Position numbers and translations under genes: made by a program. DNA of 64,000 nt, from contig NZ_SOAX01000002.1 of assembly GCF_004364635.1 (NCBI RefSeq), forward strand, positions 620,001-684,000. Reading direction: 5' to 3'. The notes beneath the pieces were generated by a model. The model was not told the DNA's origin. It saw nothing but the letters and a program-made list of their open reading frames with translations, and searched no databases. Below are positions 1 to 8,996 of this stretch, piece by piece; position 1 is the first letter of the stretch, and the number at the start of each line of letters is the position of its first letter. This DNA is from Halospina denitrificans. Lineage in GTDB: Bacteria > Pseudomonadota > Gammaproteobacteria > Pseudomonadales > Oleiphilaceae.

Positions 1-1
1 C

Positions 2-145
2 ATCGCCTACCTGGAGAAGATTCTTCCGAAACTGGATGAGTATGGCTACGCAGTGGCAACAGTCAGTGGTCTCTGGGCCATAAGGCAGGACCGCCAACCG
101 ATTCCGGGCAGGACACTTGTTCCCCTGGAAGCCAGCAGCCGCTGA
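2..145 (+). CDS. Divergent polysaccharide deacetylase family protein, C-terminal end (partial)
   Basis: An open frame enters from the left edge and stops at a TGA at 143-145, giving 47 residues. The pattern 'leucine-rich helix, then YGYAVATVSGLW' resembles the C-terminus of the YibQ-like divergent polysaccharide deacetylases, whose last strand and helix carry a VPVSELL-like segment. This family usually sits beside envelope genes such as murein-hydrolase activators and carboxy-terminal proteases, and next to the his cluster in related genomes. The gene converges on hisF, with the two stop codons touching (145 and 146). The catalytic part lies outside the window, so function cannot be judged here. 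Confidence 0.5.
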   Translation: MAYLEKILPKLDEYGYAVATVSGLWAIRQDRQPIPGRTLVPLEASSR

Positions 146-916
146 CTAGCGGACAACAACCCCGCGTTCGCGCATGTAGGTCTTGGCCTGGGGAATGGTG
201 TATTCACCGAAGTGAAAAATGGAGGCGGCCAGGACGGCATCGGCGCCGCCATCCAGAATCCCGTCCACCAGGTGCTGGAGATTGCCCACACCACCGGAGG
301 CGATCACCGGAACCGGCACCGCATCGCTGATGGCCCGGGTCAGGCCCAGGTCGAACCCGCTCTTGGTGCCATCCTTATCCATACTGGTCAGCAGGATCTC
401 GCCGGCCCCGTATTCCGTCATGCGCCGTGCCCATTCAACCGCATCCAGGCCGGTGGCATTGCGCCCGCCGTGGGTAAAGATCTCGTAACGCGGTTCTTCG
501 CCTTCCTCACTGACGCGCTTGGCATCGATGGCCACCACAATGCACTGGCTGCCGAAACGTTCGGCGGCCTCGCGCACGAACTCCGGGTTGTGCACGGCGG
601 CGGTGTTGATACTGACCTTGTCCGCTCCGGCATTCAGGAGGTTGCGGATGTGGCCGACGTGGCGCACGCCACCGCCGACGGTCAGCGGAATGAACACCTG
701 GCTGGCCATGCGTTCCACCGTCTCATAGGTGGTGTCGCGGCTCTCGTGGCTGGCGGTGATATCCAGGAAGGTGATCTCATCCGCGCCCTGCTCGTTGTAC
801 TTGCGGGCGACCTCGACCGGGTCGCCGGCGTCGCGGATATCAACGAAGTTCACACCCTTGACGACCCGCCCCTTGTCCACGTCCAGGCAGGGAATAATGC
901 GTTTGGCGAGGCTCAT
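146..916 (-). CDS. hisF: Imidazole glycerol phosphate synthase cyclase subunit HisF
   Basis: The 256-residue protein is a complete (beta/alpha)8 barrel that, with HisH, converts PRFAR plus ammonia to imidazole glycerol phosphate and AICAR in histidine synthesis. The N-terminal [15 protein letters not shown] motif carries the first catalytic aspartate (about D12). VVAIDAKR in the middle carries the second (about D131). TVGGG and ASGGVG phosphate-binding loops are present. The ATG overlaps the TGA of hisA as ATGA, so the two are translationally coupled. It is the last gene of hisBHAF on this strand. Function is assigned with very high confidence from sequence similarity. Confidence 0.97.
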   Translation of the reverse strand: MSLAKRIIPCLDVDKGRVVKGVNFVDIRDAGDPVEVARKYNEQGADEITFLDITASHESRDTTYETVERMASQVFIPLTVGGGVRHVGHIRNLLNAGADKVSINTAAVHNPEFVREAAERFGSQCIVVAIDAKRVSEEGEEPRYEIFTHGGRNATGLDAVEWARRMTEYGAGEILLTSMDKDGTKSGFDLGLTRAISDAVPVPVIASGGVGNLQHLVDGILDGGADAVLAASIFHFGEYTIPQAKTYMRERGVVVR

Positions 917-1653
917 GCTGTTTCCACCTGATCACACCACTTCTGCGCTTCGGCCAGATCCAGGCCGCCTTCATAAATGGCACGGCCGGTAATGGCGCCG
1001 GTAATCCCGGAGCCCGCCACGCTGGCGAGCTGCTTCACATCGTCCATGCTCGACACGCCACCGGAGGCGATCACCGGGATGGAGGTGGCTTCCGCCAGCC
1101 GGCGGGTGGCGTCCAGATTGACCCCTTCCATCATCCCGTCCCGGGCGATGTCGGTGTAGACAATGGCGCTCACGCCATCGTTGGCAAAACGCTGCGCCAG
1201 GGAACTAGCCTCCACCTGCGAGGTTTCGGCCCAGCCATCGGTGGCCACTTTTCCATCCCTGGCATCCAGGCCCACGATGATATGGTCCGGAAAGTTCCGG
1301 CACATGGAAGTCACAAAATCCGGATCCTTGACCGCCTGGGTGCCAATGATCACCCACTGCACGCCCGCGTCCAGGTACGCCTGGATCACTTCCTTCGAGC
1401 GGATGCCGCCACCGATCTGGATGGGCAGGTCCGGGTAGCGCCGGGCAATGGCGTTCACGATCTCGCCGTTCACGGGCTTGCCCTCAAAGGCGCCGTTGAG
1501 ATCCACCAGGTGCAGTCGGCGCGCGCCGGCCTCGACCCAGCGACCGGCCACCTCCACCGGGTCCTCGGAGAAGACGGTGGAATCCTCCATGCGCCCCTGG
1601 CGAAGGCGCACACACTGGCCGTCCTTTAGATCAATTGCGGGAATAATCAGCAT
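913..1653 (-). CDS. hisA: Phosphoribosylformimino-5-aminoimidazole carboxamide ribotide isomerase HisA
   Basis: The 246-residue protein begins [17 protein letters not shown], the diagnostic HisA start containing the catalytic aspartate (D8). YTDIARDG supplies the second acidic catalytic residue. It isomerises ProFAR to PRFAR, the substrate of HisHF. The frame stays open upstream of this ATG, but the added residues overlap hisH and do not look like HisA, so the start at 1653 is preferred. That start shares one base with the hisH stop codon (TAATG), and its own stop overlaps the hisF start. This is tight coupling in the hisBHAF unit. Confidence 0.97.
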   Translation of the reverse strand: MLIIPAIDLKDGQCVRLRQGRMEDSTVFSEDPVEVAGRWVEAGARRLHLVDLNGAFEGKPVNGEIVNAIARRYPDLPIQIGGGIRSKEVIQAYLDAGVQWVIIGTQAVKDPDFVTSMCRNFPDHIIVGLDARDGKVATDGWAETSQVEASSLAQRFANDGVSAIVYTDIARDGMMEGVNLDATRRLAEATSIPVIASGGVSSMDDVKQLASVAGSGITGAITGRAIYEGGLDLAEAQKWCDQVETA

Positions 1654-2294
1654 TACAGAGAACCGTCCCAGTCCAGAAAGTTGCGCAACAGTTGAAGTCC
1701 GGCGTCGTGGCTTTTCTCGGGGTGGAACTGGACCGCGAACAGGTTGGGCGCCGTCACCGCCGCCGCAATATCCACGCCGTAATGGCAAACGCCGGCCAGG
1801 TTCGGATTGCGGTCCGCTTCCACGTAGTAGCTGTGCACAAAGTAGAAGCGAGTGCCGTCCGTGATCTCGTGCCACATGGGATGCGGCTCCGACTGGAACA
1901 CCTCGTTCCACCCCATATGCGGGACCTTGAGGCGATGACCGTCTTCCGTCAGGTTGTGCCCGAAGAAACGGACCTTCGAGGGCAGCAGGCCGATGCCCTC
2001 GGTGCCCTCGTTTTCCTCGCTCGAGGCCATCAGCGCCTGCATACCCACACAGATGCCAAGCAACGGTTTCTCCGCCACCGCCTCGCGCACCCAGTCGTCC
2101 ACACCCAGGCGCCGGATCTCCGCCATGCAGTCACGCATGGCACCCACGCCCGGCAGGACCACGTGGTCCGCATCCCGCACTTTCTCGCGCTCATCCGTGA
2201 TGGACACGCGCACTTCCGGGGCAACGGTCTCAATCGCCTTGCCCACGGAATGCAGGTTGCCCATGCCGTAATCGATAATGGCAACGCGCTTCAT
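1653..2294 (-). CDS. hisH: Imidazole glycerol phosphate synthase glutaminase subunit HisH
   Basis: The 213-residue class I glutamine amidotransferase supplies ammonia to His[12 protein letters not shown] at the N-terminus is typical of HisH. The nucleophile lies in GICVGMQ (C82), and the His/Glu partners lie in VQFHPEKS near residue 197. The start at 2294 was chosen because the family begins with this short strand. The frame runs on upstream, but only with basic, low-complexity sequence that overlaps hisB. The ATG lies one base after the hisB stop codon, and the stop overlaps the hisA start. Confidence 0.97.
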   Translation of the reverse strand: MKRVAIIDYGMGNLHSVGKAIETVAPEVRVSITDEREKVRDADHVVLPGVGAMRDCMAEIRRLGVDDWVREAVAEKPLLGICVGMQALMASSEENEGTEGIGLLPSKVRFFGHNLTEDGHRLKVPHMGWNEVFQSEPHPMWHEITDGTRFYFVHSYYVEADRNPNLAGVCHYGVDIAAAVTAPNLFAVQFHPEKSHDAGLQLLRNFLDWDGSL

Positions 2295-2295
2295 G

Positions 2296-2889
2296 TCACA
2301 GCGACCCCTTGGTCGATGGCATGGCATCCGCCGCCCGCGCATCCGTCTCCACAGCCATCCGCAGCGCCCGGCCAAAGGCCTTGAACACCGTCTCGATCTG
2401 GTGGTGCGTGTTGGTACCGCGAAGGTTATCGATATGCAGCGTCACCATGGCGTGATTGACGAAGCCACGGAAAAACTCCTCGAACAGGTCCACATCAAAA
2501 CCACCCACCATGGACCGCTTATAGGGCACTTCCAGGGTCAGCCCCGGCCGCCCGGAGAGATCAATCACCACCCGCGACAACGCCTCATCCAGCGGCACAT
2601 AGGAATGCCCGTAACGAACAATCCCCTTCTTGTCCCCCACCGCCTGGGCCAGCGCCTGACCCAGTGTGATACCGATGTCCTCAACCGTGTGGTGATCATC
2701 AATCTGCAGATCCCCCTTGGCCTTAACCTCCAGGTCAATCAGGCCATGCCGGGCAATCTGCTCCATCATGTGCTCAAGAAACGGCACCCCGGTATCGAAG
2801 TCCGACTTGCCGGACCCGTCCAGGTTCAGTGACACGGTGATCTGTGTCTCGAGGGTATTGCGCTCCACGCGCGCTTTGCGATCGGCCAT
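2296..2889 (-). CDS. hisB: Imidazoleglycerol-phosphate dehydratase HisB
   Basis: The 197-residue monofunctional dehydratase has both metal-binding repeats: [10 protein letters not shown] and [10 protein letters not shown] in the first half, and the HVNHAM-like segment ([11 protein letters not shown]) plus the NTHHQIE motif in the second. It catalyses the sixth step of histidine synthesis. The bifunctional phosphatase domain of the enterobacterial enzyme is absent, as is usual outside that group. It is the first gene of the hisB-hisH-hisA-hisF transcription unit on the minus strand. Only a weak ribosome binding site is visible upstream. Confidence 0.97.
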   Translation of the reverse strand: MADRKARVERNTLETQITVSLNLDGSGKSDFDTGVPFLEHMMEQIARHGLIDLEVKAKGDLQIDDHHTVEDIGITLGQALAQAVGDKKGIVRYGHSYVPLDEALSRVVIDLSGRPGLTLEVPYKRSMVGGFDVDLFEEFFRGFVNHAMVTLHIDNLRGTNTHHQIETVFKAFGRALRMAVETDARAADAMPSTKGSL

Positions 2890-2925
2890 CTGTCTGATCC
2901 GCTGGCAACAAAATGAAAGGACTCT

Positions 2926-2931
2926 ATTATA
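2926..2931 (-). promoter_or_regulatory. Candidate -10 element for hisBHAF
   Basis: Read on the minus strand this is a perfect TATAAT, 37 bases upstream of the hisB ATG, in the only AT-rich patch of the gap before the his cluster. I see no good -35 hexamer 17 bases upstream, so the promoter may need an activator or have an extended context. This is an inference from position and sequence only. Confidence 0.4.
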
Positions 2932-2961
2932 CGCGTAACACAGGCTCTTGGTCAGTGCCCG

Positions 2962-3426
2962 TCACGCAAATGCCTTCTTCAGGTTCTCGATGTAGGTATC
3001 CACCAACCCATTGAACTCATGCTTTATCACCGGCGACACCGCCATCTTCAGAACACCGGGCAACGGCAACGTCATCTCGGCGTCAGTCCGGAACGACAGC
3101 CCCGTCGAGCCATCCCCATTATCCCGGACATCCCAGCGCCCACTGACCAGCCCATTACCTTCACCCTCAACAGGCTCCCAGGTAATCACGCCACGACTCT
3201 TGTCCGGCGAATACCGGCACGCGTAGACCGCCTGGATGTTGTACTTATCCACGCCCACCTTCTCCATCTCCCAGCGATAGGTGTTATCACCCAGATCCGT
3301 GAGCTTCTCCACCTTGGGAAAATGCGCGACCGAACGCGGCACATCCGCGAGCAGATCAAAGACGCTGTCGTAGCCCCCATTCATGGTGAATTCACGCTGA
3401 ATCTCAATCCTGACCGTAATGGACAT
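2962..3426 (-). CDS. SRPBCC (START-like) family protein
   Basis: The protein of about 154 residues has the helix-grip pattern of the SRPBCC superfamily: an N-terminal strand, then VFDLLADVPRSVAHFPKVEKL, a central antiparallel sheet, and a long C-terminal helix (VIKHEFNGLVDTYIENLKKAF). Such proteins bind hydrophobic ligands or act in polyketide or quinone-related steps. No catalytic residue can be named. Two starts are possible: GTG at 3432 and ATG at 3426. The ATG has an AGGA 8 bases upstream and is preferred. It is probably a single gene between the his unit and the divergent AsmA gene. A distant relative lies at 24862-25308. Confidence 0.75.
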   Translation of the reverse strand: MSITVRIEIQREFTMNGGYDSVFDLLADVPRSVAHFPKVEKLTDLGDNTYRWEMEKVGVDKYNIQAVYACRYSPDKSRGVITWEPVEGEGNGLVSGRWDVRDNGDGSTGLSFRTDAEMTLPLPGVLKMAVSPVIKHEFNGLVDTYIENLKKAFA

Positions 3427-3574
3427 AGACACATTCCTGTTCTTGTTGGCTGGAGCTGTTCAATGACTGCGCACCTTCCCCGAAATTGCCCCCTTGGTCA
3501 ATCCCCGCCCATTCCCTAAACAGGGGAGAACCGTTATCTTGAGGCCTGTTCAACCATTTTCTCAGGGACGGCTG

Positions 3575-5749
3575 ATGAGACTCCTACGCAATATCCTTAT
3601 CGTCATTGTTGCACTGATCCTTCTTCTGATCGCTGCCATCGGCGTCGCCATGGTCGTCATCGATCCCAATGACTATAAAGGCCACATCGAGCAGGCAGCG
3701 GCCGACAATACCAATCTGGAGCTGGAGCTGGCCGGTGACATTGGCTGGTCCTTCATCCCGCTGGGCATTGAGGTCAATGAGGTGAGCGCACGCCTGGAAG
3801 GTGATGAGTTTGCCGCGATGGAGCAGCTGGTGGCCAGCGTGGACCTCTGGTCGCTGATCATGATGAGCCCCAGTGTCCACACCTTCACCCTGGATGGCCT
3901 CAACGCCAACCTGGTCAAGGGCAAGGATGGCACTGGCAACTGGCAGCGGATCATGCCGGAGGCGCCCGAGGCAGAGGAAGCCACGGAAACGACGACTCCT
4001 GAGGCCACCCTGGCCGATGAGGAAACCGGCGAGGAACTCATCCAGTTCAATGTGCAGCAGATACGCATCAGCAATGCGCGCGTCAGTTACGAGGACCGCC
4101 AGACCGGGCAGTCCTTCCTGCTGGAAAACGCCACCCTCGAGGCGGACGACATTGCCCTCGGCCAGGACTTCCCTCTCGACATCGCCTTTACCGTCGGGCT
4201 GAGCGAGCCGGAACTGCACCTCGACGGCAGCCTGTCCATGCAGCTCAACGCAAGCGGGAACCTGCAGGCCTTCTCGGTGAACGATCTGGACGGCCAGTTC
4301 AACATGACCGGCGAGCCCTTCAACGGCAAGACCACCACGGCCAGCATCACCGGCTCGGCTTCGGCAGACCTGGACGATGAGACCGCCTCGGTGTCCGATC
4401 TGGTCGCCTCCTTCGAAAATCTGGAACTGACCACCAACCTCGATATTCAGGGTTTCGGGGACACCCCGGACATCAGTGGCGACCTGGCCATTGCCGAATT
4501 CTCGGCCGTGGAGCTTCTCGAGCACCTTGGCCAACCGGCCATCGAGACCGAGGATGAGGATGTTCTGAAACGCATCGCCATGAACACCAACATCGGCACG
4601 GAGCAACAGACCGTCCAGCTGCAGAACTTCACCCTGCGAATGGACGACACGGAACTCAAGGGCACGGCCGGCTATGGCCTGGACGGCGGTGCGATCAGCG
4701 CGGACCTGCAGGGCAACAGCCTGAACCTGGACCGTTACCTGCCACCGGAACCGGAAGAGGACGGCGAGGCAACGGCTGCAACCGAAACGGATACCGGGGG
4801 CGATGAGCCTGCGGCCGGCAACCGGGATAACGAACTCCTGCCGCTGGAAACGCTCCGCGCCCTGACCCTGGATATCCGCCTGGGCCTGGACCAGCTCATC
4901 GCCAAAAACCTGACCATCAACGACATCCTGATCCGCGCCACCGGCGACGAGGGCCAGCTCTCGCTGGATGAGGTCAGCGGCAAGCTCTACGAGGGTGACT
5001 TTGAACTGACCGCCGGGATCGATGCCCGCACCGACAACCCACAATGGCGTTTCACCGAGCGGCTCTCCGGCGTTAAAAGCCAACCCCTTCTGGTGGACCT
5101 GATCGAGCTGGACCTGATCTCCGGCCGGGTCAACGTCAACGCCGAGGGCCGGAGCACGGGCAACAGCGTGAACGCCCTGCTGGAGAACTCCGGCGGCAAG
5201 GCGGACTTCAACATCGAGGAAGGCGCCCTGGAGAACACCAACCTCACCCGCATGGCCTGCCAGGGTATTTCCCGCATCCACGGGGAATCGCTGGAGAATG
5301 ACGACTGGGGCGAGAGCACACCTTTCAACGACATGAGCGGCAACTTCACCATCGATTCGGGGCGGCTGCGCAATGACAACCTGACGGCGGATGTCGCGGG
5401 CATCCGCCTTGAGGGCGATGGCGTGGTCGACCTGATCCAGTCGAACCTGGATTACCGGCTGGGCCTGCGCATTGTGGGCGAGATCCATCGCGACCAGGCG
5501 TGCCGCGTCAATGAACGCATCCAGAATGTGGTGATCCCCGTGCGTTGCGAGGGCGCGTTCAGCGACGACCCGGGCGGACTCTGCGGTTTCGACAGCGCGC
5601 GTTTCTCCGAAGTGCTCAAATCCATGGGCGAGGCGGAGATCGAGCGTAAGCGTCAGGAAGTTGAAGAGAAGGCGGAAAAGGAAATCAAGCGCGGCGAGGA
5701 AAAGCTGAAAGACAAGGCGAAGGAGAAGCTGGAAGGGCTGTTCAACTGA
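3575..5749 (+). CDS. AsmA family envelope protein
   Basis: The 724-residue protein begins with one transmembrane anchor (MRLLRNILIVIVALILLLIA) followed by the short DPNDYKGHIE segment typical of AsmA proteins. A long periplasmic beta-rich region full of 'L.LDGL.A.L..D..G.GNW' repeats follows. Acidic Glu/Thr-rich linkers lie near residues 125-145 and 405-430. The C-terminus is a charged helix of about 45 residues. AsmA-like proteins form periplasmic beta-grooves linked to phospholipid transport and outer-membrane homeostasis. The ATG at 3575 with GGGACG upstream is preferred over upstream TTG codons. mutY follows after three bases, so the two are probably cotranscribed. Confidence 0.9.
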   Translation: MRLLRNILIVIVALILLLIAAIGVAMVVIDPNDYKGHIEQAAADNTNLELELAGDIGWSFIPLGIEVNEVSARLEGDEFAAMEQLVASVDLWSLIMMSPSVHTFTLDGLNANLVKGKDGTGNWQRIMPEAPEAEEATETTTPEATLADEETGEELIQFNVQQIRISNARVSYEDRQTGQSFLLENATLEADDIALGQDFPLDIAFTVGLSEPELHLDGSLSMQLNASGNLQAFSVNDLDGQFNMTGEPFNGKTTTASITGSASADLDDETASVSDLVASFENLELTTNLDIQGFGDTPDISGDLAIAEFSAVELLEHLGQPAIETEDEDVLKRIAMNTNIGTEQQTVQLQNFTLRMDDTELKGTAGYGLDGGAISADLQGNSLNLDRYLPPEPEEDGEATAATETDTGGDEPAAGNRDNELLPLETLRALTLDIRLGLDQLIAKNLTINDILIRATGDEGQLSLDEVSGKLYEGDFELTAGIDARTDNPQWRFTERLSGVKSQPLLVDLIELDLISGRVNVNAEGRSTGNSVNALLENSGGKADFNIEEGALENTNLTRMACQGISRIHGESLENDDWGESTPFNDMSGNFTIDSGRLRNDNLTADVAGIRLEGDGVVDLIQSNLDYRLGLRIVGEIHRDQACRVNERIQNVVIPVRCEGAFSDDPGGLCGFDSARFSEVLKSMGEAEIERKRQEVEEKAEKEIKRGEEKLKDKAKEKLEGLFN

Positions 5750-5752
5750 TCC

Positions 5753-6796
5753 ATGGGTGACTGGTTCTCTCAACAGCTTCTGGACTGGTACGACCGGCAC
5801 GGGCGCAAGGAACTCCCCTGGCACCGTGACCGGTCCGCCTACCGGGTCTGGGTCTCCGAGATCATGCTCCAGCAGACCCAGGTCACCACCGTTATTCCCT
5901 ATTTCGAGCGTTTCATGGAGCGCTTTCCCTCCGTGCATGACCTCGCCTCGGCGGCCCGGGAAGAGGTGCTGGGTTACTGGTCCGGGCTCGGTTATTACGC
6001 CCGGGCGCGCAATCTTCACGCGGCGGCCATAGAAGTGGTTGAGCGGTTCGAGGGGGAGTTTCCGCAGGACCCGGAACAGCTGCAATCCCTGCCCGGCATC
6101 GGCCGCTCCACGGCGGCCGCCATCGCCGCCCAGGCTTTCGACCAACGCGCGGCCATCCTGGACGGCAACGCCAAGCGGGTGCTCGCCCGTTACCACGGCG
6201 TTGAAGGCTGGCCCGGTAAAACAGCCGTGGCCAACGAACTCTGGGATCACGCGGAAGAGCACACCCCCCATGAACGGATTCGCGACTACACCCAGGCGAT
6301 CATGGACCTGGGCGCCATGGTCTGCACCCGACGCAACCCGGCCTGCGCTTCCTGCCCGGTGCGAACGGGCTGTATTGGCTATGCCCGGAACGATCCGGAA
6401 GCCTATCCCGGACGCAAGCCGAAGAAGGAAAAACCGGAAAAGACGCTCTGGATGCTGCTGATCGAGGATGGCGAGGGCCGGCTGTTACTGGAGGAACGCC
6501 CACCGACCGGCATCTGGGGCGGGCTTCTGAGCCTGCCGGAGGCGGACCCGGCCCTGCAGCCGGAGGAAGTTCCGGATCACTGCGAGTCGGCGCTGGGCGT
6601 GGAGACCAACATGCCGGATTCCCTGGAGCCCTTCCGGCATACCTTCAGCCATTACCACCTCTGGATCCGGCCGCTGAGGCTGTCCGCCCGGCGCACGATC
6701 AGCATCCAGGAGCACGGGCGGCTGCGCTGGCTGACCCGCGAGCAGGCCCTGGAGGCCGGACTGCCCGCGCCCATCCGCGGCCTGATCCGCCAATAG
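5753..6796 (+). CDS. mutY: A/G-specific adenine glycosylase MutY
   Basis: The 347-residue DNA glycosylase removes adenine mispaired with 8-oxoguanine. The catalytic Glu36 is in VSEIMLQQTQV. LPGIGRSTAAAI is the helix-hairpin-helix, followed by the GNAKRVLAR region with the catalytic aspartate. The 4Fe-4S cluster motif C-X6-C-X2-C-X5-C lies near residue 191 onward (CTRRNPACASCPVRTGC). The C-terminal third is the NUDIX-like 8-oxoG recognition domain, with GIWGGL and HTFSHYHL. It lies three bases downstream of the AsmA gene, an arrangement common in gammaproteobacteria. Confidence 0.97.
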   Translation: MGDWFSQQLLDWYDRHGRKELPWHRDRSAYRVWVSEIMLQQTQVTTVIPYFERFMERFPSVHDLASAAREEVLGYWSGLGYYARARNLHAAAIEVVERFEGEFPQDPEQLQSLPGIGRSTAAAIAAQAFDQRAAILDGNAKRVLARYHGVEGWPGKTAVANELWDHAEEHTPHERIRDYTQAIMDLGAMVCTRRNPACASCPVRTGCIGYARNDPEAYPGRKPKKEKPEKTLWMLLIEDGEGRLLLEERPPTGIWGGLLSLPEADPALQPEEVPDHCESALGVETNMPDSLEPFRHTFSHYHLWIRPLRLSARRTISIQEHGRLRWLTREQALEAGLPAPIRGLIRQ

Positions 6797-6800
6797 GGCG

Positions 6801-8207
6801 TCAGAGCAACTCGATCCCGTCGATCCTGCGGAAATAGATGGGCTGGACCATCTCGCCACCATGAAGCTCCCGGCGCAGCTTGAGCCGTTGATCCTCGAGC
6901 GCCTCAACCCTCCCCACCACGGTACTACCGTCATTGAGTTCAACCACTACCCGCCGACCCATGTGCTTTGGTAGCTCCTTGATGCTGATCACGCTCGGCG
7001 TTTCAGGTTTGCTCTCCTCGGGTTCAGGCGTGGCCGACGGCGTTTCGGCCTCCGTGGAATCAGCATTCTCCCTGGCAAGGCTCTCCTGCTCCTCAATGTT
7101 GCCAAAGGCACTGCCTCCACGCTCCGCCTCCAGCTTCTTCTGCAGCTGGGCCAGATCCATACCGCCAGTCAGGGCGAAATCAAGCGGGCGCGACTCACCG
7201 CCGTTCGCGACAATCCGGGGGTCGAGACGATCATGGATCTCACCGCCATCCGGCTGCCCCATGAAACGAGCCAATTCCAGTGGCGGGCGGGGATCGAGCA
7301 CCACCGAGAGGGTTTGCGGGTCATCGAGGTAGGTTTCATAGGCCGCCAGCACATTCTCTCCCGGCTCCAGGTGCAGTTTCTTCCAGTTGGCCTGCCAGGC
7401 GTCCAGGTGATGGCTGCGGAAAGCCTCCGCATCCATGCCCGCTTCCTGGGCACAGTAGTCCATAAAGCGGGAAGCATAGCCCCAGTCCTCAACATCAACC
7501 CGCGCCGAGCGCAGATTCACGGCCGCAAGCCCCATGGCTGCCGCCATCTGGGGATTCATGCTGGCGCCAGCGCCCTGCTCCGCCATGGCATTGGCGGCTT
7601 CCCTGTCGATACCCAGCTCCGCCGAGAAGCCGATGGAGTGCATCTCCTCGGTGCTGACGGTTCCGCTGAACTCAAAACGCTCGCCACCGCGCTTGATCCG
7701 GTACTCAAACAGAAGATCCGAGACCGTTGTGCCGTATCCCATGGCCGACATGTCGGCGAAAGTAAAGCGCGTGCGATCCCCGCAGCCAGCCGCGTCGAAG
7801 GCCGGAACGCGCGAACCGCTGGCTTCCATGTCCCTGGCAATGGCCTGCATGAGCTCACCGCCCAGATCCAGGTGGATTCCCTCGAACGCTACCTGGAGGT
7901 GGTCCGGCGGCTCACCCTGCTGCATGTCGTGGGTCATCGCGTAGAGGGTCCACAGGTTGCTGGTCTTCACCGCAATCCTGTCGACACGGTAGTTCTCATC
8001 GCTTTCATGAGGCTCAAACCGGACTTGATCGACCCTGGCGTCGCCAAAGGGTGTTACCGACACGTCGCCATAGGTCAGATTACCGAACATGGCCATTGCC
8101 GCGCTGGCCTGGTCCAGGTCCGAGCGGATCTCTTCCGCAATCATATAGTTGGCTACGAATACGCCCCCGCCAATCGCAACGACAGCGCCAATCAGAATGT
8201 ATTTCAT
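6801..8207 (-). CDS. Membrane-anchored hypothetical protein with C-terminal SH3/LSm-like domain
   Basis: I do not recognise the family. The 468-residue protein has one N-terminal transmembrane segment (residues 3-24), then an extracytoplasmic region of about 340 residues with no named motif. An acidic Pro/Glu/Ser linker lies near residues 380-410. The last 60 residues (ISIKELPKHMGRRVVVEL.DGS.VVGRVEAL...L.L) look like a small SH3- or LSm-like barrel. The same tail architecture occurs in some unannotated marine gammaproteobacterial proteins, but I cannot give a function. It converges on mutY with 4 bases between the stops. Confidence 0.7.
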   Translation of the reverse strand: MKYILIGAVVAIGGGVFVANYMIAEEIRSDLDQASAAMAMFGNLTYGDVSVTPFGDARVDQVRFEPHESDENYRVDRIAVKTSNLWTLYAMTHDMQQGEPPDHLQVAFEGIHLDLGGELMQAIARDMEASGSRVPAFDAAGCGDRTRFTFADMSAMGYGTTVSDLLFEYRIKRGGERFEFSGTVSTEEMHSIGFSAELGIDREAANAMAEQGAGASMNPQMAAAMGLAAVNLRSARVDVEDWGYASRFMDYCAQEAGMDAEAFRSHHLDAWQANWKKLHLEPGENVLAAYETYLDDPQTLSVVLDPRPPLELARFMGQPDGGEIHDRLDPRIVANGGESRPLDFALTGGMDLAQLQKKLEAERGGSAFGNIEEQESLARENADSTEAETPSATPEPEESKPETPSVISIKELPKHMGRRVVVELNDGSTVVGRVEALEDQRLKLRRELHGGEMVQPIYFRRIDGIELL

Positions 8208-8312
8208 GGGAATGCCCCGGGATGCTGGATTTCCTGTACGCAGATATCACCACCCGACCCTGGATGGTCCAACTCTGCAGCCCTCAGGGAAGTCTAGACT
8301 AAATTTTCAGTA

Positions 8313-8996
8313 ATGTTGGAAAACGACTCATTGCGGCAACCCTTTGCTCGGCGGGCAATTCGTGCGAATCTGGAAGAAAGTCATTGTGAGTGCCCCCAGG
8401 TGATAAGCAGTAACACCCCCACCCAGACCCGCTCCCTTGCGGACCGTTTACGCGCCGAAACCCGTCCCGAGCACAATGCCATCGAGACTGCGCTGGATCT
8501 GCCGCAATCCATTCAGGACGCCGGGGATTACACCAGGCTGCTCTCGGGGTTCCATGGATTCTATCTACCCCTGGAGCAGGCACTGCTGAGGCTGGACTGG
8601 GAGGGCACTGGAATTGACCTTAACGAACGCCTCAAGGCGCCGCTGATCAGGACCGATCTTGAAGCCTGTGGCGCCGATGCGGATTCAGTACCCCAGTGCC
8701 CCACTCTGCCACCCTGCTCCAGCCTGGCGGAGGGGTTCGGATGCCTGTATGTCATGGAGGGTGCCACCCTTGGCGGCGCGATGATCCATCGCGAACTCAG
8801 CACCCGCTTCGAGGACTGGCTGAGCGGCAAGGACCATTATTACCAGTGCTACGGGGAAAACCGTGGCTCGATGTGGCGCCAATTCAGACAGGCAGTGGAC
8901 GGGTTTGGAGAGGGCTGCAGCAGCGCCGACCAGGACCGTGTAATCCATTCAGCCAGGGCAACATTCCGGGAACTCCAGCGCTGGCTAGAACGGTGA
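8313..8996 (+). CDS. Biliverdin-producing heme oxygenase (BphO/HemO type)
   Basis: The protein of up to 227 residues has the bacterial heme oxygenase pattern: LADRLRAETRPEHNAIE carries the proximal heme histidine, and YVMEGATLGGAMI is the kinked distal helix. It would open heme to biliverdin, the chromophore of the phytochrome encoded tail-to-tail beside it. The start is uncertain. An ATG at 8313 opens the frame, but no good ribosome binding site precedes it, and GTG at 8400 would give a protein closer to the usual length of about 198. The 3' end overlaps the phytochrome gene by 12 bases on the opposite strand. Confidence 0.88.
   Translation: MLENDSLRQPFARRAIRANLEESHCECPQVISSNTPTQTRSLADRLRAETRPEHNAIETALDLPQSIQDAGDYTRLLSGFHGFYLPLEQALLRLDWEGTGIDLNERLKAPLIRTDLEACGADADSVPQCPTLPPCSSLAEGFGCLYVMEGATLGGAMIHRELSTRFEDWLSGKDHYYQCYGENRGSMWRQFRQAVDGFGEGCSSADQDRVIHSARATFRELQRWLER

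Noticed and set aside
3584-6271. An 895-codon open frame on the minus strand across the AsmA-like and mutY genes
   Set aside because: It is the antisense shadow of two genes with clear family motifs. Its translation is Gly/Val/Leu/His-rich with no domain, and it has no ribosome binding site.
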